Virus record (IMG/VR): IMGVR_UViG_3300025667_000002
Coordinates: 1 to 37,283 of that record
Strand: one strand, 5' to 3'
DNA: 37,283 bases
Origin: a virus
The notes under the pieces are model-generated. The model was not told where the DNA came from and made no database searches. It saw nothing but the letters and a program-made list of their open reading frames with translations. Below are positions 14,937-22,884 of this stretch, piece after piece. Position 1 is the first letter of the stretch; each line of letters starts with the position of its first letter. The position numbers and the translations under genes were made by a program.

Positions 14937-15330
14937 AGTTGCGGTCAAACCATACTCCGGAATCATCACACTGTCTGAACTGAATTCCCGGAAATTTATT
15001 GTAAGCGTGTATGACTGTGAACTGTTCTGGCAGTATTCTTAACACGGCCGAGTGATATTTCTTTTCCCACTGTATAAACTCATAGTCCTCGGTAGGTGCG
15101 ATGGCATACTCACACAGTTCCAGGTTCTCTTTTGGCGACAGGTATGCACGATTCTTGTTAGACTTTAGACACTTGGCCTGTATGCCCAGCTTGACGTCTC
15201 CCTTGTATGCAAGCAGATCAAACATTCCCTTGGAAGCGTAAGCACGCTTGACCAGCCATCCTCTGTCAGTCAGATAGTCTCTTACTTCGTATTCAAACTG
15301 TCTGCCTATGTTGTATCCTTTGCCTACCAT
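14932..15330 (-). CDS. Hjc-like Holliday junction resolvase / PD-(D/E)XK nuclease
   Basis: 132 aa. The N-terminal half matches archaeal Hjc: GRQFEYEVRDYL (Glu13), GWLVKRAYASKGMFDLLAY (Arg29, Ser33, Asp38), and GIQAKCLK with Gln51-Ala-Lys53 at the (D/E)xK position. The catalytic acidic residue of that motif is replaced by Gln, a variant known in some PD-(D/E)XK families, so activity is likely but not certain. Such enzymes cut four-way junctions to debranch replicating DNA before packaging. It begins 7 bp inside the HExxH gene upstream and ends near the TATA box of the next cluster. Confidence 0.75.
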   Translation of the reverse strand: MVGKGYNIGRQFEYEVRDYLTDRGWLVKRAYASKGMFDLLAYKGDVKLGIQAKCLKSNKNRAYLSPKENLELCEYAIAPTEDYEFIQWEKKYHSAVLRILPEQFTVIHAYNKFPGIQFRQCDDSGVWFDRNF

Positions 15331-15608
15331 AGCCAGTCTTGTGATGCCCAGTTAATGTATTTAATTATAGTATGTTCTCTGTCATCTGACATGTCCTCTC
15401 TTTTCATTGCAACGTGCAACGACTCGTGCACTATCGTGTCTATCAGGTCCGCTTCCGTGTCATGTGCGGACAGATTAACCCATGCGTCAGTAGTGTCTGA
15501 ATACATCTCGCCTTTGGTATGTTCTTGATAGTTGCGCATCCTGAACAGGACGGTATATTCCTCCTCTCTTCTGTTACAGTCAGAACAATTATGGAACAAC
15601 TTTGTCAT
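15324..15608 (-). CDS. Small HExxH metalloprotease-like protein
   Basis: 94 aa. Residues 54-68 read LIDTIVHESLHVAMK: the zincin motif H61-E62-S-L-H65, with a downstream EH at about 78-79 that could give the third ligand. Two Cys at 8 and 11 (CSDC) near the N-terminus suggest an extra metal or disulfide. The length is close to minimal zincins such as those of the SprT/WSS1-like or phage DUF groups. It may process virion or host proteins or protein-DNA adducts; its place between the coiled-coil protein and resolvase favours a DNA role, but this is inference. Confidence 0.55.
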   Translation of the reverse strand: MTKLFHNCSDCNRREEEYTVLFRMRNYQEHTKGEMYSDTTDAWVNLSAHDTEADLIDTIVHESLHVAMKREDMSDDREHTIIKYINWASQDWLW

Positions 15609-15613
15609 ATTAG

Positions 15614-15865
15614 TTATATTCCTTGCTTACCTTTAGTAAGTTTTAAGAATTCCGTGACTAGTTCGTCTCTTTTACGAACCATCGCCTTGACTATCTCGCC
15701 ACCTTTTTCATATTCCTTGAGAACATGATTGTATTTTTTTGCTGTTTTGGCCAACTTTGGTTCCAGACGCCTCATTTGTTTTTGAACTGACTTGATATCC
15801 TTTTCCAGTTTGTTGATATTACGAGCATGAATAAAGCCCACCGAAGAAGAGCCTGCCTTATCCAT
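15614..15865 (-). CDS. Small coiled-coil protein
   Basis: 83 aa. Heptad helices run from residue 17 (INKLEKDIKSVQKQMRRLEPK) to the end (RKRDELVTEFLKLTKG), with a basic overall charge. No enzymatic motif. It has a TATA promoter at the leaderless spacing and heads the run of genes 15865 to 14932. It may be a DNA-binding or architectural helper for the nearby nucleases; not recognised. Confidence 0.55.
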   Translation of the reverse strand: MDKAGSSSVGFIHARNINKLEKDIKSVQKQMRRLEPKLAKTAKKYNHVLKEYEKGGEIVKAMVRKRDELVTEFLKLTKGKQGI

Positions 15866-15885
15866 ACTCTTGTATCAAAGAAGTA

Positions 15886-15895
15886 ATATATAAAG
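15886..15895 (-). promoter_or_regulatory. TATA box for the 15865 gene
   Basis: Read on the minus strand, CTTTATATAT; the TTATATAT core starts at 15893, 28 nt before the ATG at 15865. Confidence 0.75.
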
Positions 15896-15911
15896 AGGTA
15901 GGTTGGATAAA

Positions 15912-16085
15912 CTACTCTCTTAACTTATCCATTGTGGAAGCGTCGACTACCTTGACATCCATCTTGTTAGTGATAAAGAATGTCCAGTCATCAGGGAAAT
16001 ATATCTCCGACAGCCTTTGCTTCAGACCGTCCTTCATCTCGTCATCCCATGATTTAGGTACCGAGATTATTATGTTCTCAGTCAT
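15912..16085 (-). CDS. Small protein coupled to the PrimPol-MCM gene
   Basis: 57 aa from ATG 16085, which overlaps the helicase stop codon (ATGA); upstream in-frame starts would run deep into the helicase gene and are not favoured. The sequence begins TENIIISVPKSWDDEMKDGL, a short strand then an amphipathic helix, followed by DDWTFFITNKMDVKVVD, consistent with a small alpha/beta fold. No family is recognised. Translational coupling suggests a replication accessory role or interaction with the helicase. Confidence 0.5.
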   Translation of the reverse strand: MTENIIISVPKSWDDEMKDGLKQRLSEIYFPDDWTFFITNKMDVKVVDASTMDKLRE

Positions 16086-18625
16086 TGAAGATCTCCCAGT
16101 CTCATAGTCTTTACCTCTTTGGCTTCCTTCTCTTTTGACGTGGCAAATCCGCATGACTTTAAGGACTTTGTGAATATGTCCAGGGCAATCTTTACGTGTT
16201 CACCTGTTATGATGTCAGTTCTGTGCATCCTGGCAACCGAGTAGGCTATCATGACGACATCGTTGCGGGCTCTGTTAGTTAGCGGGGATTCTTTTTCATC
16301 ACCGTTGTCTCTCTGCCACTCCTGCATTGCCCTGTACTGTTCCTTGAACACCTGAGTGCCTTCCGGTGACATTACGGGATCGTATCGCTGTGCATCTGCT
16401 ATCCATATTCTCATCTCCTGTTTGGTCAGCATGTTGTTGTCTTTTATGTAGTCGGCCAGTCCGTTTGGAGCATTGATCAGTCCTTCTGAATCCAGCATGG
16501 CCTCGTTCTCTTCCAGCGTATTGTTGGTTAGCACGAAGATTAGCCCGAATCTGTCCAGCATTGTCGGTGCCAGGTTGGTGTTATCCTGTAGGGATTTGCT
16601 GGGATTCCATATGGATTTGACTGGGTTGCATGCCGCTATCAGTCTGACTCTGCACGGGTATGGGGTGTTGAATCCGTTCTTGTCGTAACGTGCTATGCCG
16701 TCTGTAAGAGGAGTGTGCAGTATTTCAGAGTCTATCTGAGACATCTTTTCAAACTCATCCATGGTTATGAACGAATCGTTTGCCCTTACTATCGGTCCTA
16801 TTGTCAGCTCTTTCTTACCTGAACCGTTGTCCTGTTGACCCAGCAGCAGACCTGCCTTGGATGCGGATGGCGATGATATGGAATGTCCTGTGCGGCTCAA
16901 TGATATTGCGGAGTTAAGCATCTCAGACTTTCCGGTACCCGCGTTTCCTATCAGCAATGTGTGCAGTTCTCGTCTGCCTGACTCGTTTCTCTTGCCTGAC
17001 AGTATGCTTGACAGGATGGCAAACTTTTCATTGTACCTGAACAGTATCTTTGGTGCTATTGATTCCACTATCTTTTCAATGCCTATGCTCTGAAACTTTG
17101 CCTCCAGCTCCAGAGTTGGTGCAGGTATTATTTCTGACTCTAGTATCTGCATGTCTATTACCTCAAGTGAGAACTTCATTACCTTCTTCTCGTCTATGAC
17201 GGAACGAACTATGTAGGTCATCTTGTACTCCGAGCCCGGCTGAACTATGCAGATGTTGGGCGAGTACAGAATGGCCTCAAAGTCAATGGGCGTGTTTGAA
17301 TCCTCGGACGTGGCCTGCTGTATTCTAATGAACTGTACGTCAGCGTCCACGCTTACATCCTTGTCATGTATCAGTATGTTAAAGTCGTTGTCACAAGTAC
17401 AGGAGCCTGCCACCTTTGGTGCTCCCAACTCACGGTACTCGTCGGCCACATACGTAACAGGTTTTACATTGCATCCGGCCGCACACTCGTAGGTTCTTTG
17501 CAACTCGTAAGGTATATGGTTTGATATGCCCACCACTATGACGTTGGATTCCATTGTTCTGTGCACGTATCTAGCGTTGATTTGATTAAGTTTTATCTTC
17601 TCGCCTATCTTTGATCTTAGCTCACCGTTTCTTTTAATGTTATACACGTTTTGCGGATGATCCTTTCTGCACTCCACTATGCCTACCTTGTCATACGTGG
17701 CATTATGATGAGTACATCTGAAAAGATTCTTTTGATATGATTCCCCCGTTGCCGTATCTATCGTAACAGGTATGACAAACTCTGCCTCTTTCTCCGCGTC
17801 TTTGAGTTCGAAATATGTAGGCTCGTCATTCATACGTATTTTAAACTGTGACATTGCTATTGCCAATACGTCTGACTCTGACTTTCCTTCCGGAAACTTT
17901 GAGTTAAAAAACAAGGCCTTCATCTTATAGTCCTCTAATGTTATGGATGTCTGAGGTACGTGCGCAAAGTATCTCTGCAACTCCCTGATTAAGGAGCCGC
18001 CTCTGTTGGTCCCTACGCCCATCTCTTCCAAAGGTATGTCATCCAGGGAACTAAGACTGCTTGTCTTGCCCAATATCTTGTCAAGTGACTCTTCTATGTA
18101 TTGAGAATTTGGTATATACCCCACCTTGTCGGTACCAACTATGTCTATCATGGAGCCGTCCTTATGTATTCCACCGGAACAGTATAGAATGTTCTTACCC
18201 ATGGACTTTACCTCGATCAGTTCCTTGTTCTTTGGGTTGATGGCCCTGTTCTTAAGAGGCTTGTCGGTGTATGACAGTATGTGACACTTTTGCTTGTTAT
18301 CGTGCTGTTCTACCAAAGTTTTACTTGCGGTTATGTCTACGCTGGTAGAGCACATGGCATTGGTACCGTCCAGATTGTCACAGTCTATGGCGTTCAGCCA
18401 CTTACCTCGGTGTTCTTCATTGTGGAATACCTCACCGCATATTATGGCCATGCCGTCCTTGAACATACCTTTTTCAATCCATTCGTTGTGCAGTTCCAGA
18501 CTGATTGGCGCTGCCTGGAATTCTTTCCACGTAACTAGCGGTTTTTTATTTCTTGTATTGGCTGGTATAACGTTGACACCCACTTCTAGACGCCAAAAGT
18601 TAGCCCATTCATTAGAGTTCTTCAT
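16082..18625 (-). CDS. Primase-polymerase (PrimPol/AEP) fused to MCM helicase
   Basis: 847 aa. N-terminal domain, residues about 1-185: a PrimPol-type archaeo-eukaryotic primase with WKEFQ, AIDCDN (Asp81, Asp83) for metal binding, HILSYTDKP around residue 115, and IEVKSMGKNILY at 137-148. A middle region with Cys/His clusters (C304, H307, C319; C381, C385, C409, C411) and OB-like strands precedes the AAA+ module: Walker A GNAGTGKS (560-567), Walker B ITMDEFE (620-626), sensor-1 AACNP (665-669) and arginine finger LDRFG (690-694), which are specific to MCM. One polypeptide thus primes and unwinds DNA, forming the core replicase. No DNA polymerase of its own is recognised, so host polymerase is presumably used. 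TATA promoter at 18646-18654, 28 nt before the ATG. Confidence 0.9.
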   Translation of the reverse strand: MKNSNEWANFWRLEVGVNVIPANTRNKKPLVTWKEFQAAPISLELHNEWIEKGMFKDGMAIICGEVFHNEEHRGKWLNAIDCDNLDGTNAMCSTSVDITASKTLVEQHDNKQKCHILSYTDKPLKNRAINPKNKELIEVKSMGKNILYCSGGIHKDGSMIDIVGTDKVGYIPNSQYIEESLDKILGKTSSLSSLDDIPLEEMGVGTNRGGSLIRELQRYFAHVPQTSITLEDYKMKALFFNSKFPEGKSESDVLAIAMSQFKIRMNDEPTYFELKDAEKEAEFVIPVTIDTATGESYQKNLFRCTHHNATYDKVGIVECRKDHPQNVYNIKRNGELRSKIGEKIKLNQINARYVHRTMESNVIVVGISNHIPYELQRTYECAAGCNVKPVTYVADEYRELGAPKVAGSCTCDNDFNILIHDKDVSVDADVQFIRIQQATSEDSNTPIDFEAILYSPNICIVQPGSEYKMTYIVRSVIDEKKVMKFSLEVIDMQILESEIIPAPTLELEAKFQSIGIEKIVESIAPKILFRYNEKFAILSSILSGKRNESGRRELHTLLIGNAGTGKSEMLNSAISLSRTGHSISSPSASKAGLLLGQQDNGSGKKELTIGPIVRANDSFITMDEFEKMSQIDSEILHTPLTDGIARYDKNGFNTPYPCRVRLIAACNPVKSIWNPSKSLQDNTNLAPTMLDRFGLIFVLTNNTLEENEAMLDSEGLINAPNGLADYIKDNNMLTKQEMRIWIADAQRYDPVMSPEGTQVFKEQYRAMQEWQRDNGDEKESPLTNRARNDVVMIAYSVARMHRTDIITGEHVKIALDIFTKSLKSCGFATSKEKEAKEVKTMRLGDLQ

Positions 18626-18645
18626 GTGTTATATTATAATGACTT

Positions 18646-18654
18646 GTATTTAAA
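18646..18654 (-). promoter_or_regulatory. TATA box for the PrimPol-MCM gene
   Basis: Read on the minus strand, TTTAAATAC; the TTAAATAC core begins at 18653, 28 nt before the ATG at 18625. It faces the plus-strand promoter at 18769, so this 173-bp gap is a divergent promoter. Confidence 0.8.
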
Positions 18655-18694
18655 TGTTTAACTTGCAAAGTCGATAGCTGGTTTTTCTTTCCTG

Positions 18695-18737
18695 GGTTCC
18701 ACACTATCTTTATGACTGTAAAACTGTGTGTGGTACC
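18695..18737. promoter_or_regulatory. Inverted-repeat element in the divergent promoter (copy 1)
   Basis: GGTTCCACAC (18695-18704) and GTGTGGTACC (18728-18737) are near-complementary 10-bp arms (one mismatch) separated by exactly 23 bp. The same element, with the same spacing and the same flanks (CTG before, CCG then AGAG after), recurs at 26533-26575 ahead of another early gene. Probably a regulator-binding site about 30 bp upstream of the TATA box. Confidence 0.6.
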
Positions 18738-18768
18738 GAGAAGAGAATAAAATATTATGACAAAAAGA

Positions 18769-18777
18769 TTTAAATAC
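18769..18777 (+). promoter_or_regulatory. TATA box for the 18799 gene
   Basis: TTTAAATAC; the TTAAATAC core at 18770 is 29 nt before the ATG at 18799. Confidence 0.8.
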
Positions 18778-18798
18778 AGGATGCTACACTGACAATAC

Positions 18799-19221
18799 AT
18801 GATGAAATTTCCTAAAAAAGAAGAAGGACTTGAACATGTACACGTAGACGGCTCGATTTTAGTTTGTCGTCCTACAGGTAAAACATGGCAAGGAAAGCCT
18901 ACACTCGCATGGTATCACAAGTCAAACGGTGAACAGGCAATGCGTTCAGTCAACGGAGTAGTATCATACATTCCATCCACAGCACCGGCAGCAAACGTCG
19001 AGAAAGGAGCAACCGCCCTGTCAGACATAGAGTCCGTACAGGTATCATCCACATCGGCAAAAGAGTTTGAAGGTGCAGTAAAGTTAGAGGCAGAGGTATT
19101 TGAAATGGCCTGGGGTATAGCACAAAAACGTTACCCACAAATGAACGTACAACTAGATGTCTTTGGAATGATTGTCAACTCAATCGTTATGAGACTGTTC
19201 GAAGCACGAAGGATCAGATAG
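18799..19221 (+). CDS. Early protein of unknown function
   Basis: 140 aa. The N-terminal 60 residues are beta-rich with aromatic residues (VDGSILVCRPTGKTWQGKPT, then LAWYHKSNGE), followed by a Ser/Ala linker and a helical C-terminal half (EGAVKLEAEVFEMAWGIAQKR, ending FEARRIR). A beta domain with exposed Trp/Tyr plus a helical tail would suit a single-strand DNA- or protein-binding factor, but there is no firm match. It heads the rightward early region opposite PrimPol-MCM, and its promoter carries the inverted repeat shared with 26642. Start: the TATA spacing selects ATG 18799; ATG 18802 is next. Confidence 0.5.
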   Translation: MMKFPKKEEGLEHVHVDGSILVCRPTGKTWQGKPTLAWYHKSNGEQAMRSVNGVVSYIPSTAPAANVEKGATALSDIESVQVSSTSAKEFEGAVKLEAEVFEMAWGIAQKRYPQMNVQLDVFGMIVNSIVMRLFEARRIR

Positions 19222-19233
19222 GTATATTCACGC

Positions 19234-19255
19234 AGTAGGTGTTTATATACTACTT
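19234..19255 (+). promoter_or_regulatory. TATA box in an inverted repeat, promoter of the 19272 gene
   Basis: TTTATATAC with AGTAG and CTACT arms, identical over 22 bp to 4716-4737. The TTATATAC core at 19243 lies 29 nt before the ATG at 19272, which is therefore chosen over the GTG at 19239 that would start within the box. Confidence 0.75.
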
Positions 19256-19271
19256 CCTTTTATTCTTTATT

Positions 19272-20024
19272 ATGAGTCACGATTCGGATGAAATTGATTC
19301 CGATTCAATCAGTGACGCAAATCTATTTAAAATAACATCAGAATTACAGAAACGTATGAGGGCAATGGCCAACACGGGACCTGCAAAAGAAATACGTATT
19401 CGCAACGATCCCAACACGCTAAAGGACTCAAAGTGGGGATGCAGCATGGCAGCGGAGTTGTCAAAGTTGTCAATAAAACTGGAACAGGAACACGAGGAAT
19501 CACACAACCATGCATTTTGTGACAAGGCTACCAAGGCAATAAGAATGACACGTGACAGAAGATTTACCACCACATATTCAAGATACCAGGCCATAGTAAT
19601 ACAGGCAGAGTTTACCAGATCACTTGCATCACTGGCGGCAGACGAGGTAGAGGTGCTAAACAGATGGGCAGTGTATGACAACGAGAAACAATGCAGGGAA
19701 TGCATCGACATGATGTCATGCAGGGCAGAGAAATGCACGCACGGATGCCATCAGTTCAGAAAAGAGATGACAACCAAGGGAATAGGCTGGGCCCAAAGAG
19801 AGAACGAGGAACTGGCCGCTTTGACAAGACACCTGGCCGCATTGAACTCAGACACGGACAACCTGTGTGACTTTATCAAGGTAATCATATACAATCGGCA
19901 TCTCAAGATGAACCAGGCAGACAAGAAGAACATCATGGCCAAGCACATCAACATAGACAAGTGCGACTCCTGCATATACTATACCTCAGAGAATCCAAAG
20001 TGGTTTTCAGAACATCTAGAGTGA
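19272..20024 (+). CDS. Cysteine-containing protein, unknown function
   Basis: 250 aa. Acidic Ser/Asp-rich start (SHDSDEIDSDSISD), then long helices (residues 15-140) with KITSELQKRMRAM and RYQAIVIQAEFTRSLASLAA. A Cys/His cluster around residues 144-163 (CRECIDMMSC, then CTHGCHQF) should bind zinc, and another pair CDSC lies near the C-terminus. The protein is more GC-rich in its codons than the neighbouring island. No family is recognised; it could be a zinc-stabilised scaffold or regulator. Its promoter is a copy of the one ahead of the tail chaperone gene. Confidence 0.5.
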   Translation: MSHDSDEIDSDSISDANLFKITSELQKRMRAMANTGPAKEIRIRNDPNTLKDSKWGCSMAAELSKLSIKLEQEHEESHNHAFCDKATKAIRMTRDRRFTTTYSRYQAIVIQAEFTRSLASLAADEVEVLNRWAVYDNEKQCRECIDMMSCRAEKCTHGCHQFRKEMTTKGIGWAQRENEELAALTRHLAALNSDTDNLCDFIKVIIYNRHLKMNQADKKNIMAKHINIDKCDSCIYYTSENPKWFSEHLE

Positions 20025-20038
20025 ACAAGGAATAAATA

Positions 20039-20048
20039 TTTATATAAC
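20039..20048 (+). promoter_or_regulatory. TATA box for the 20068 gene
   Basis: TTTATATAAC; the TTATATAA core at 20040 lies 28 nt before the ATG at 20068. Confidence 0.75.
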
Positions 20049-20067
20049 AGTATCGATAACAGTTGTC

Positions 20068-20535
20068 ATGAAATCATATAAACCTGACACATCTCTACAC
20101 GCCATTAAAAAAAGCGGAGTAGTAGGTACTAAATTAAAAAGAAACATAGATACAGAGGAAGACAAAGAGAGAAGAGACTTTATCAATTCACGCAGACTAA
20201 AGCCGATGGACGGCAGATACAAGATAGGCATGTGCGCATACGGGTCATGCAGAGAGGAATTCTATCTGAAGGGAGACTCTGGCTGCGGGTCCCGAAAATA
20301 TTGCAGACCTCATTCCGAGACGGTAAATCTTGCAAGACAAAAAAAATACAGGGCCGAGAACAAGTGGCTCATAAAGGCAAGAAACAAGAAATGGAAGAGT
20401 CAAAGACCGGGCTATGCGGCAGAACGGTACCAGAAGAACAAGGAAGAGATAAAGGCAAAGGCAAAGACATACCGTGAGAACAACAGAGAACTGATAAGGG
20501 CACGCAGGATTGCCAAGGAGCAAAGCAATGGGTAA
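20068..20535 (+). CDS. Zinc-finger protein with basic repeats
   Basis: 155 aa, very basic. Residues about 55-80 hold CAYGSCREEF, CGSRKYCRPH: a C-x4-C...C-x5-C-x2-H zinc site of the kind found with HNH/recombinase-like DNA binders. The second half is a helical stretch of Lys/Arg/Tyr-rich repeats (KKYRAENKWLIKARNKKWK, KNKEEIKAKAKTYRENNREL) that looks like a DNA- or RNA-contact rod. No nuclease residues are seen. It is probably a nucleic-acid-binding protein; transcriptional or packaging roles are equally possible. Leaderless TATA promoter. Its stop overlaps the next start. Confidence 0.55.
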   Translation: MKSYKPDTSLHAIKKSGVVGTKLKRNIDTEEDKERRDFINSRRLKPMDGRYKIGMCAYGSCREEFYLKGDSGCGSRKYCRPHSETVNLARQKKYRAENKWLIKARNKKWKSQRPGYAAERYQKNKEEIKAKAKTYRENNRELIRARRIAKEQSNG

Positions 20536-20833
20536 GCTGGCTGATCTTTGGAAGCTATTAGGCAATACGAGGGACGAAGAGGCCAGGGAAGAGATACGCA
20601 ACAAGATAAACGGCATTGAAAAGTGGTGCATAGACAACAAGTTTGGCGGATTTACGGAGGTAACGGACTTTACCAGGCCGAAGAAGACAGCCAAACATGG
20701 ACCGTTCACATATTATACGGTGTGTGGAAACTTTATGATACCGTTGAGTCAGTTCTGTTCAAAATGTGGCCTTGATACCCAGGGTATTTTGATGACTAAT
20801 CACGGGTTGATTTATATAGAGGTCAAGTCTTAG
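20528..20833 (+). CDS. Small protein with C-terminal zinc ribbon half
   Basis: 101 aa from ATG 20528, which overlaps the end of the previous gene; AAGGAG at 20515-20520 is a good ribosome-binding site 7 nt upstream, which decides this start. N-terminal helices (ADLWKLLGNTRDEEAREEI) lead to a C-terminal part with YTVCGNFM...FCSKCGLD, giving CxxC and a further Cys for metal. Unknown function, co-transcribed with 20068. Confidence 0.55.
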   Translation: MGKLADLWKLLGNTRDEEAREEIRNKINGIEKWCIDNKFGGFTEVTDFTRPKKTAKHGPFTYYTVCGNFMIPLSQFCSKCGLDTQGILMTNHGLIYIEVKS

Positions 20834-20842
20834 GTAATCATA

Positions 20843-21019
20843 ATGAACATAGTAAAACAAAACGACAAACTAAACACGCTGCTAAGCACTGTATATGATT
20901 TGGCAGATAAAATGTGTGACATAGAAGACAACGACCTTAATAATTTAATTGGTGACGTTGTAGAGCAGACTGAAGGACTTGTAGACAACAATGATACAAT
21001 GTTGGGAGACTTGAAATAA
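20843..21019 (+). CDS. 58-aa acidic helical protein
   Basis: Starts at ATG 20843, 9 nt after the previous stop, and ends with TAA that overlaps the following ATG (TAATG at 21017-21021). The peptide is acidic and helical (QNDKLNTLLSTVYDLADKM, then DNDLNNLIGDVVEQTEGL). The tight spacing and overlap with its neighbours, and continued use of the same codons, support it as a gene. Function unknown. Confidence 0.5.
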   Translation: MNIVKQNDKLNTLLSTVYDLADKMCDIEDNDLNNLIGDVVEQTEGLVDNNDTMLGDLK

Positions 21020-21168
21020 TGTCTCTCATGTTAGGCGATCAAGAAAATGACATAATTGAATCATGCATCAGACAGTATGACGTGATAGTGGACCTGCTGG
21101 AGATGGAAGGACTGGCCTCTTTCCAGGAATCACTCTGCGTAATGGAGTACATAGTCGGAGATAAATAG
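21019..21168 (+). CDS. 49-aa acidic helical protein
   Basis: ATG 21019 overlaps the previous stop, and TAG at 21166-21168 is directly followed by the eight-G tract of regulatory block A. The peptide is a single acidic amphipathic helix (IIESCIRQYDVIVDLLEMEG, then LASFQESLCVMEYIV) with two Cys. Likely the last gene of the 20068 transcription unit; function unknown. Confidence 0.5.
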   Translation: MSLMLGDQENDIIESCIRQYDVIVDLLEMEGLASFQESLCVMEYIVGDK

Positions 21169-21169
21169 A

Positions 21170-21580
21170 GGGGGGGGTGTAGCCAGAATAACACTTTTTT
21201 TTGGCAATGACACAATGACATCGTGAGGGACCAAAATAAAAAAAAATTTCCACCTACGGGTACAGTATAGCGATTTTTCTCGGATTTTTTATGGTATATA
21301 AGGTTTACTCATACTTAAGTGTTTTTTAGTCAACTAAATTTAGCTCTATGGTCAAACTTTGTTCACTCTTTTTTCTCATAGTGCAGACTTAGGTTTTTTC
21401 AAGTAAAAATAATATGCAAAATTGGCATATTAGATATTTGATAAATTAACTTAACATTATCAACGGTTTTAGTGTAACTTAATTCACTCTACCATTGATA
21501 TTAAATCTTATACCACGTTTACCCGTATGTTTTGGGGGTAAATGGTCTTATAGTATATTGTTTTAATGATAATATGCAAA
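21170..21580 (+). repeat. Regulatory block A, first copy of a duplicated non-coding segment
   Basis: About 400 bp without a gene. In order it holds: eight G (21170-21177) then TGTAGCCAGAAT; an A9 tract (21238-21246) followed by TTT; TAGTCAACTAAATTTAGCTC (21327-21346); and the promoter segment 21518-21554 running into ATG 21574. The same landmarks appear in the same order in block B (24564-24935), with 1 mismatch in 20 and 2 in 37 in the best-kept parts, while the stretches between have drifted. AT-rich throughout. It must control the amidoligase operon and may also hold a small RNA or a replication signal. Confidence 0.7.
21518..21554 (+). promoter_or_regulatory. Operator and TATA-like promoter of the amidoligase gene
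   Basis: TTTACCC (21518-21524) and GGGTAAA (21536-21542) form a 7-bp inverted repeat with an 11-bp gap, followed by TTATAGT (21548-21554), whose start lies 26 nt before ATG 21574. Nearly identical to 24873-24909. Likely operator plus core promoter. Confidence 0.65.
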
Positions 21581-22884
21581 AAGCAATATCAAAACATACT
21601 AAAAATTATATTAAATATGTAGGTGTAGAACTAGAAGGATATTGGCATGACGGACATGACGATTTAAAACATGACGGAAGTGTGCATTTTGAAGATGTCT
21701 ATAATGAAGAATGTGACGGATGTTGCAGAGATAATTGCGAATGCTATTCATATTGCGAATGCTCGATTTGTCAAGCGTGTGAAATATGCGATAATATAAC
21801 CAATGAATGCAAGTGTGACGAATGCTTAATTTGTTCTGACTGTAATAATCATTTTGAATCATGTGAATGCACTATTGAATCTATATGTAAAAAAGAAACT
21901 TGTACGGATAATGATGTTTGTAATGAATGCATGGATAATTTCCAAGAATTACAAAACTTAGATTATAGTTGTGATGATTCAGGCACTAGTTATAATAATT
22001 GTGAGATGGATTGCTCATGTTCTTGCGAATGCGAATGCGAATGTGATAACAGCGTAGTAGGCGAAGTATCTAGCCACAAACTAAAAATAAATGAAGTTGA
22101 AAAATGGATTTTAGACAACTATCCTAATGATGTTAATAGTTCAACGGGTTTACATATTCACCTAAGTTTTAAAAATGACAAACAAGATTATAGCGTTATA
22201 GCCACTGAAGAATTTTATGAGCATTTTATCAATGAATTAAAACTATGGGCTAAAGAAAGAAATATCAATAAAGATTCACGATTTATTAAAAGGCTTAATG
22301 GCGTGGAATATGCCAAAAGATTATTTTTAGCTGAAGAACAAATTAACGGGAATAACGAAAGATATACCCAAATAAATTACTGTTATCATAAGTTTAACGG
22401 CACTGTTGAAATTAGAGTTGGAAATATGTTTAACGATAAAACTATTTCAGTAGAATATGTACAAAGGGTTATAAGAATATTTAACGAATATTTATCTAGA
22501 GTTAAACCAATAGTTTATAGATTAGATGAAGTTTTCGAATGCAGCAATAACAAAAAGTTTGACTTGAAACTTAGAATAAAACAGCAAAAAGACGGATTAA
22601 TGATATATGCAAAATCCGCACAATTCGAGAATAATTTTAAACATTATAATTCATTTACTAGATGTATTAATAGTGACGCATTATTAGAACTTGATGAATT
22701 AAATGACGGGGTTAAGCCTAATATCTCATTCTTACGCCTAAAGGGTTTACAACATGGCAGCAAACTATTTATCAAAGGGCTTTATACTAAAAACATGGTT
22801 TATAATTACCTTGACAGACTGCATGACACATTGACTTATGATGTGAGAATATTGGATAATGATTTAGGAGAGTTTAAAGAATAA
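21574..22884 (+). CDS. Predicted amidoligase (COOH-NH2 ligase, ATP-grasp-like) with a cysteine-rich insert
   Basis: 436 aa. Family marks of Amidoligase_2 proteins: GVELEGYW (17-24), KHDGSV (32-37), STGLHIHLSF (190-199), RYTQINY (263-269) and NGTVEIRVGNMF (275-286), with the essential-looking E, D, H and R residues kept. Between the DGSV strand and the GLHIH region lies an insert, residues 47-157, with 29 cysteines in CxC and CxxC steps (for instance CECYSYCECSIC and CSCSCECECEC), which should bind several metal ions or clusters. Such ligases join an amine to a carboxyl, often with ammonia from a GAT-II partner, and the next gene is one. The start at ATG 21574 follows the promoter; an upstream TTG (21532) lies in the operator and is rejected. 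Confidence 0.75.
   Translation: MQKAISKHTKNYIKYVGVELEGYWHDGHDDLKHDGSVHFEDVYNEECDGCCRDNCECYSYCECSICQACEICDNITNECKCDECLICSDCNNHFESCECTIESICKKETCTDNDVCNECMDNFQELQNLDYSCDDSGTSYNNCEMDCSCSCECECECDNSVVGEVSSHKLKINEVEKWILDNYPNDVNSSTGLHIHLSFKNDKQDYSVIATEEFYEHFINELKLWAKERNINKDSRFIKRLNGVEYAKRLFLAEEQINGNNERYTQINYCYHKFNGTVEIRVGNMFNDKTISVEYVQRVIRIFNEYLSRVKPIVYRLDEVFECSNNKKFDLKLRIKQQKDGLMIYAKSAQFENNFKHYNSFTRCINSDALLELDELNDGVKPNISFLRLKGLQHGSKLFIKGLYTKNMVYNYLDRLHDTLTYDVRILDNDLGEFKE

Noticed and set aside
19277-19738. 153-codon minus-strand frame
   Set aside because: Antisense to the 19272 gene, which has a strong promoter and zinc-ligand pattern.
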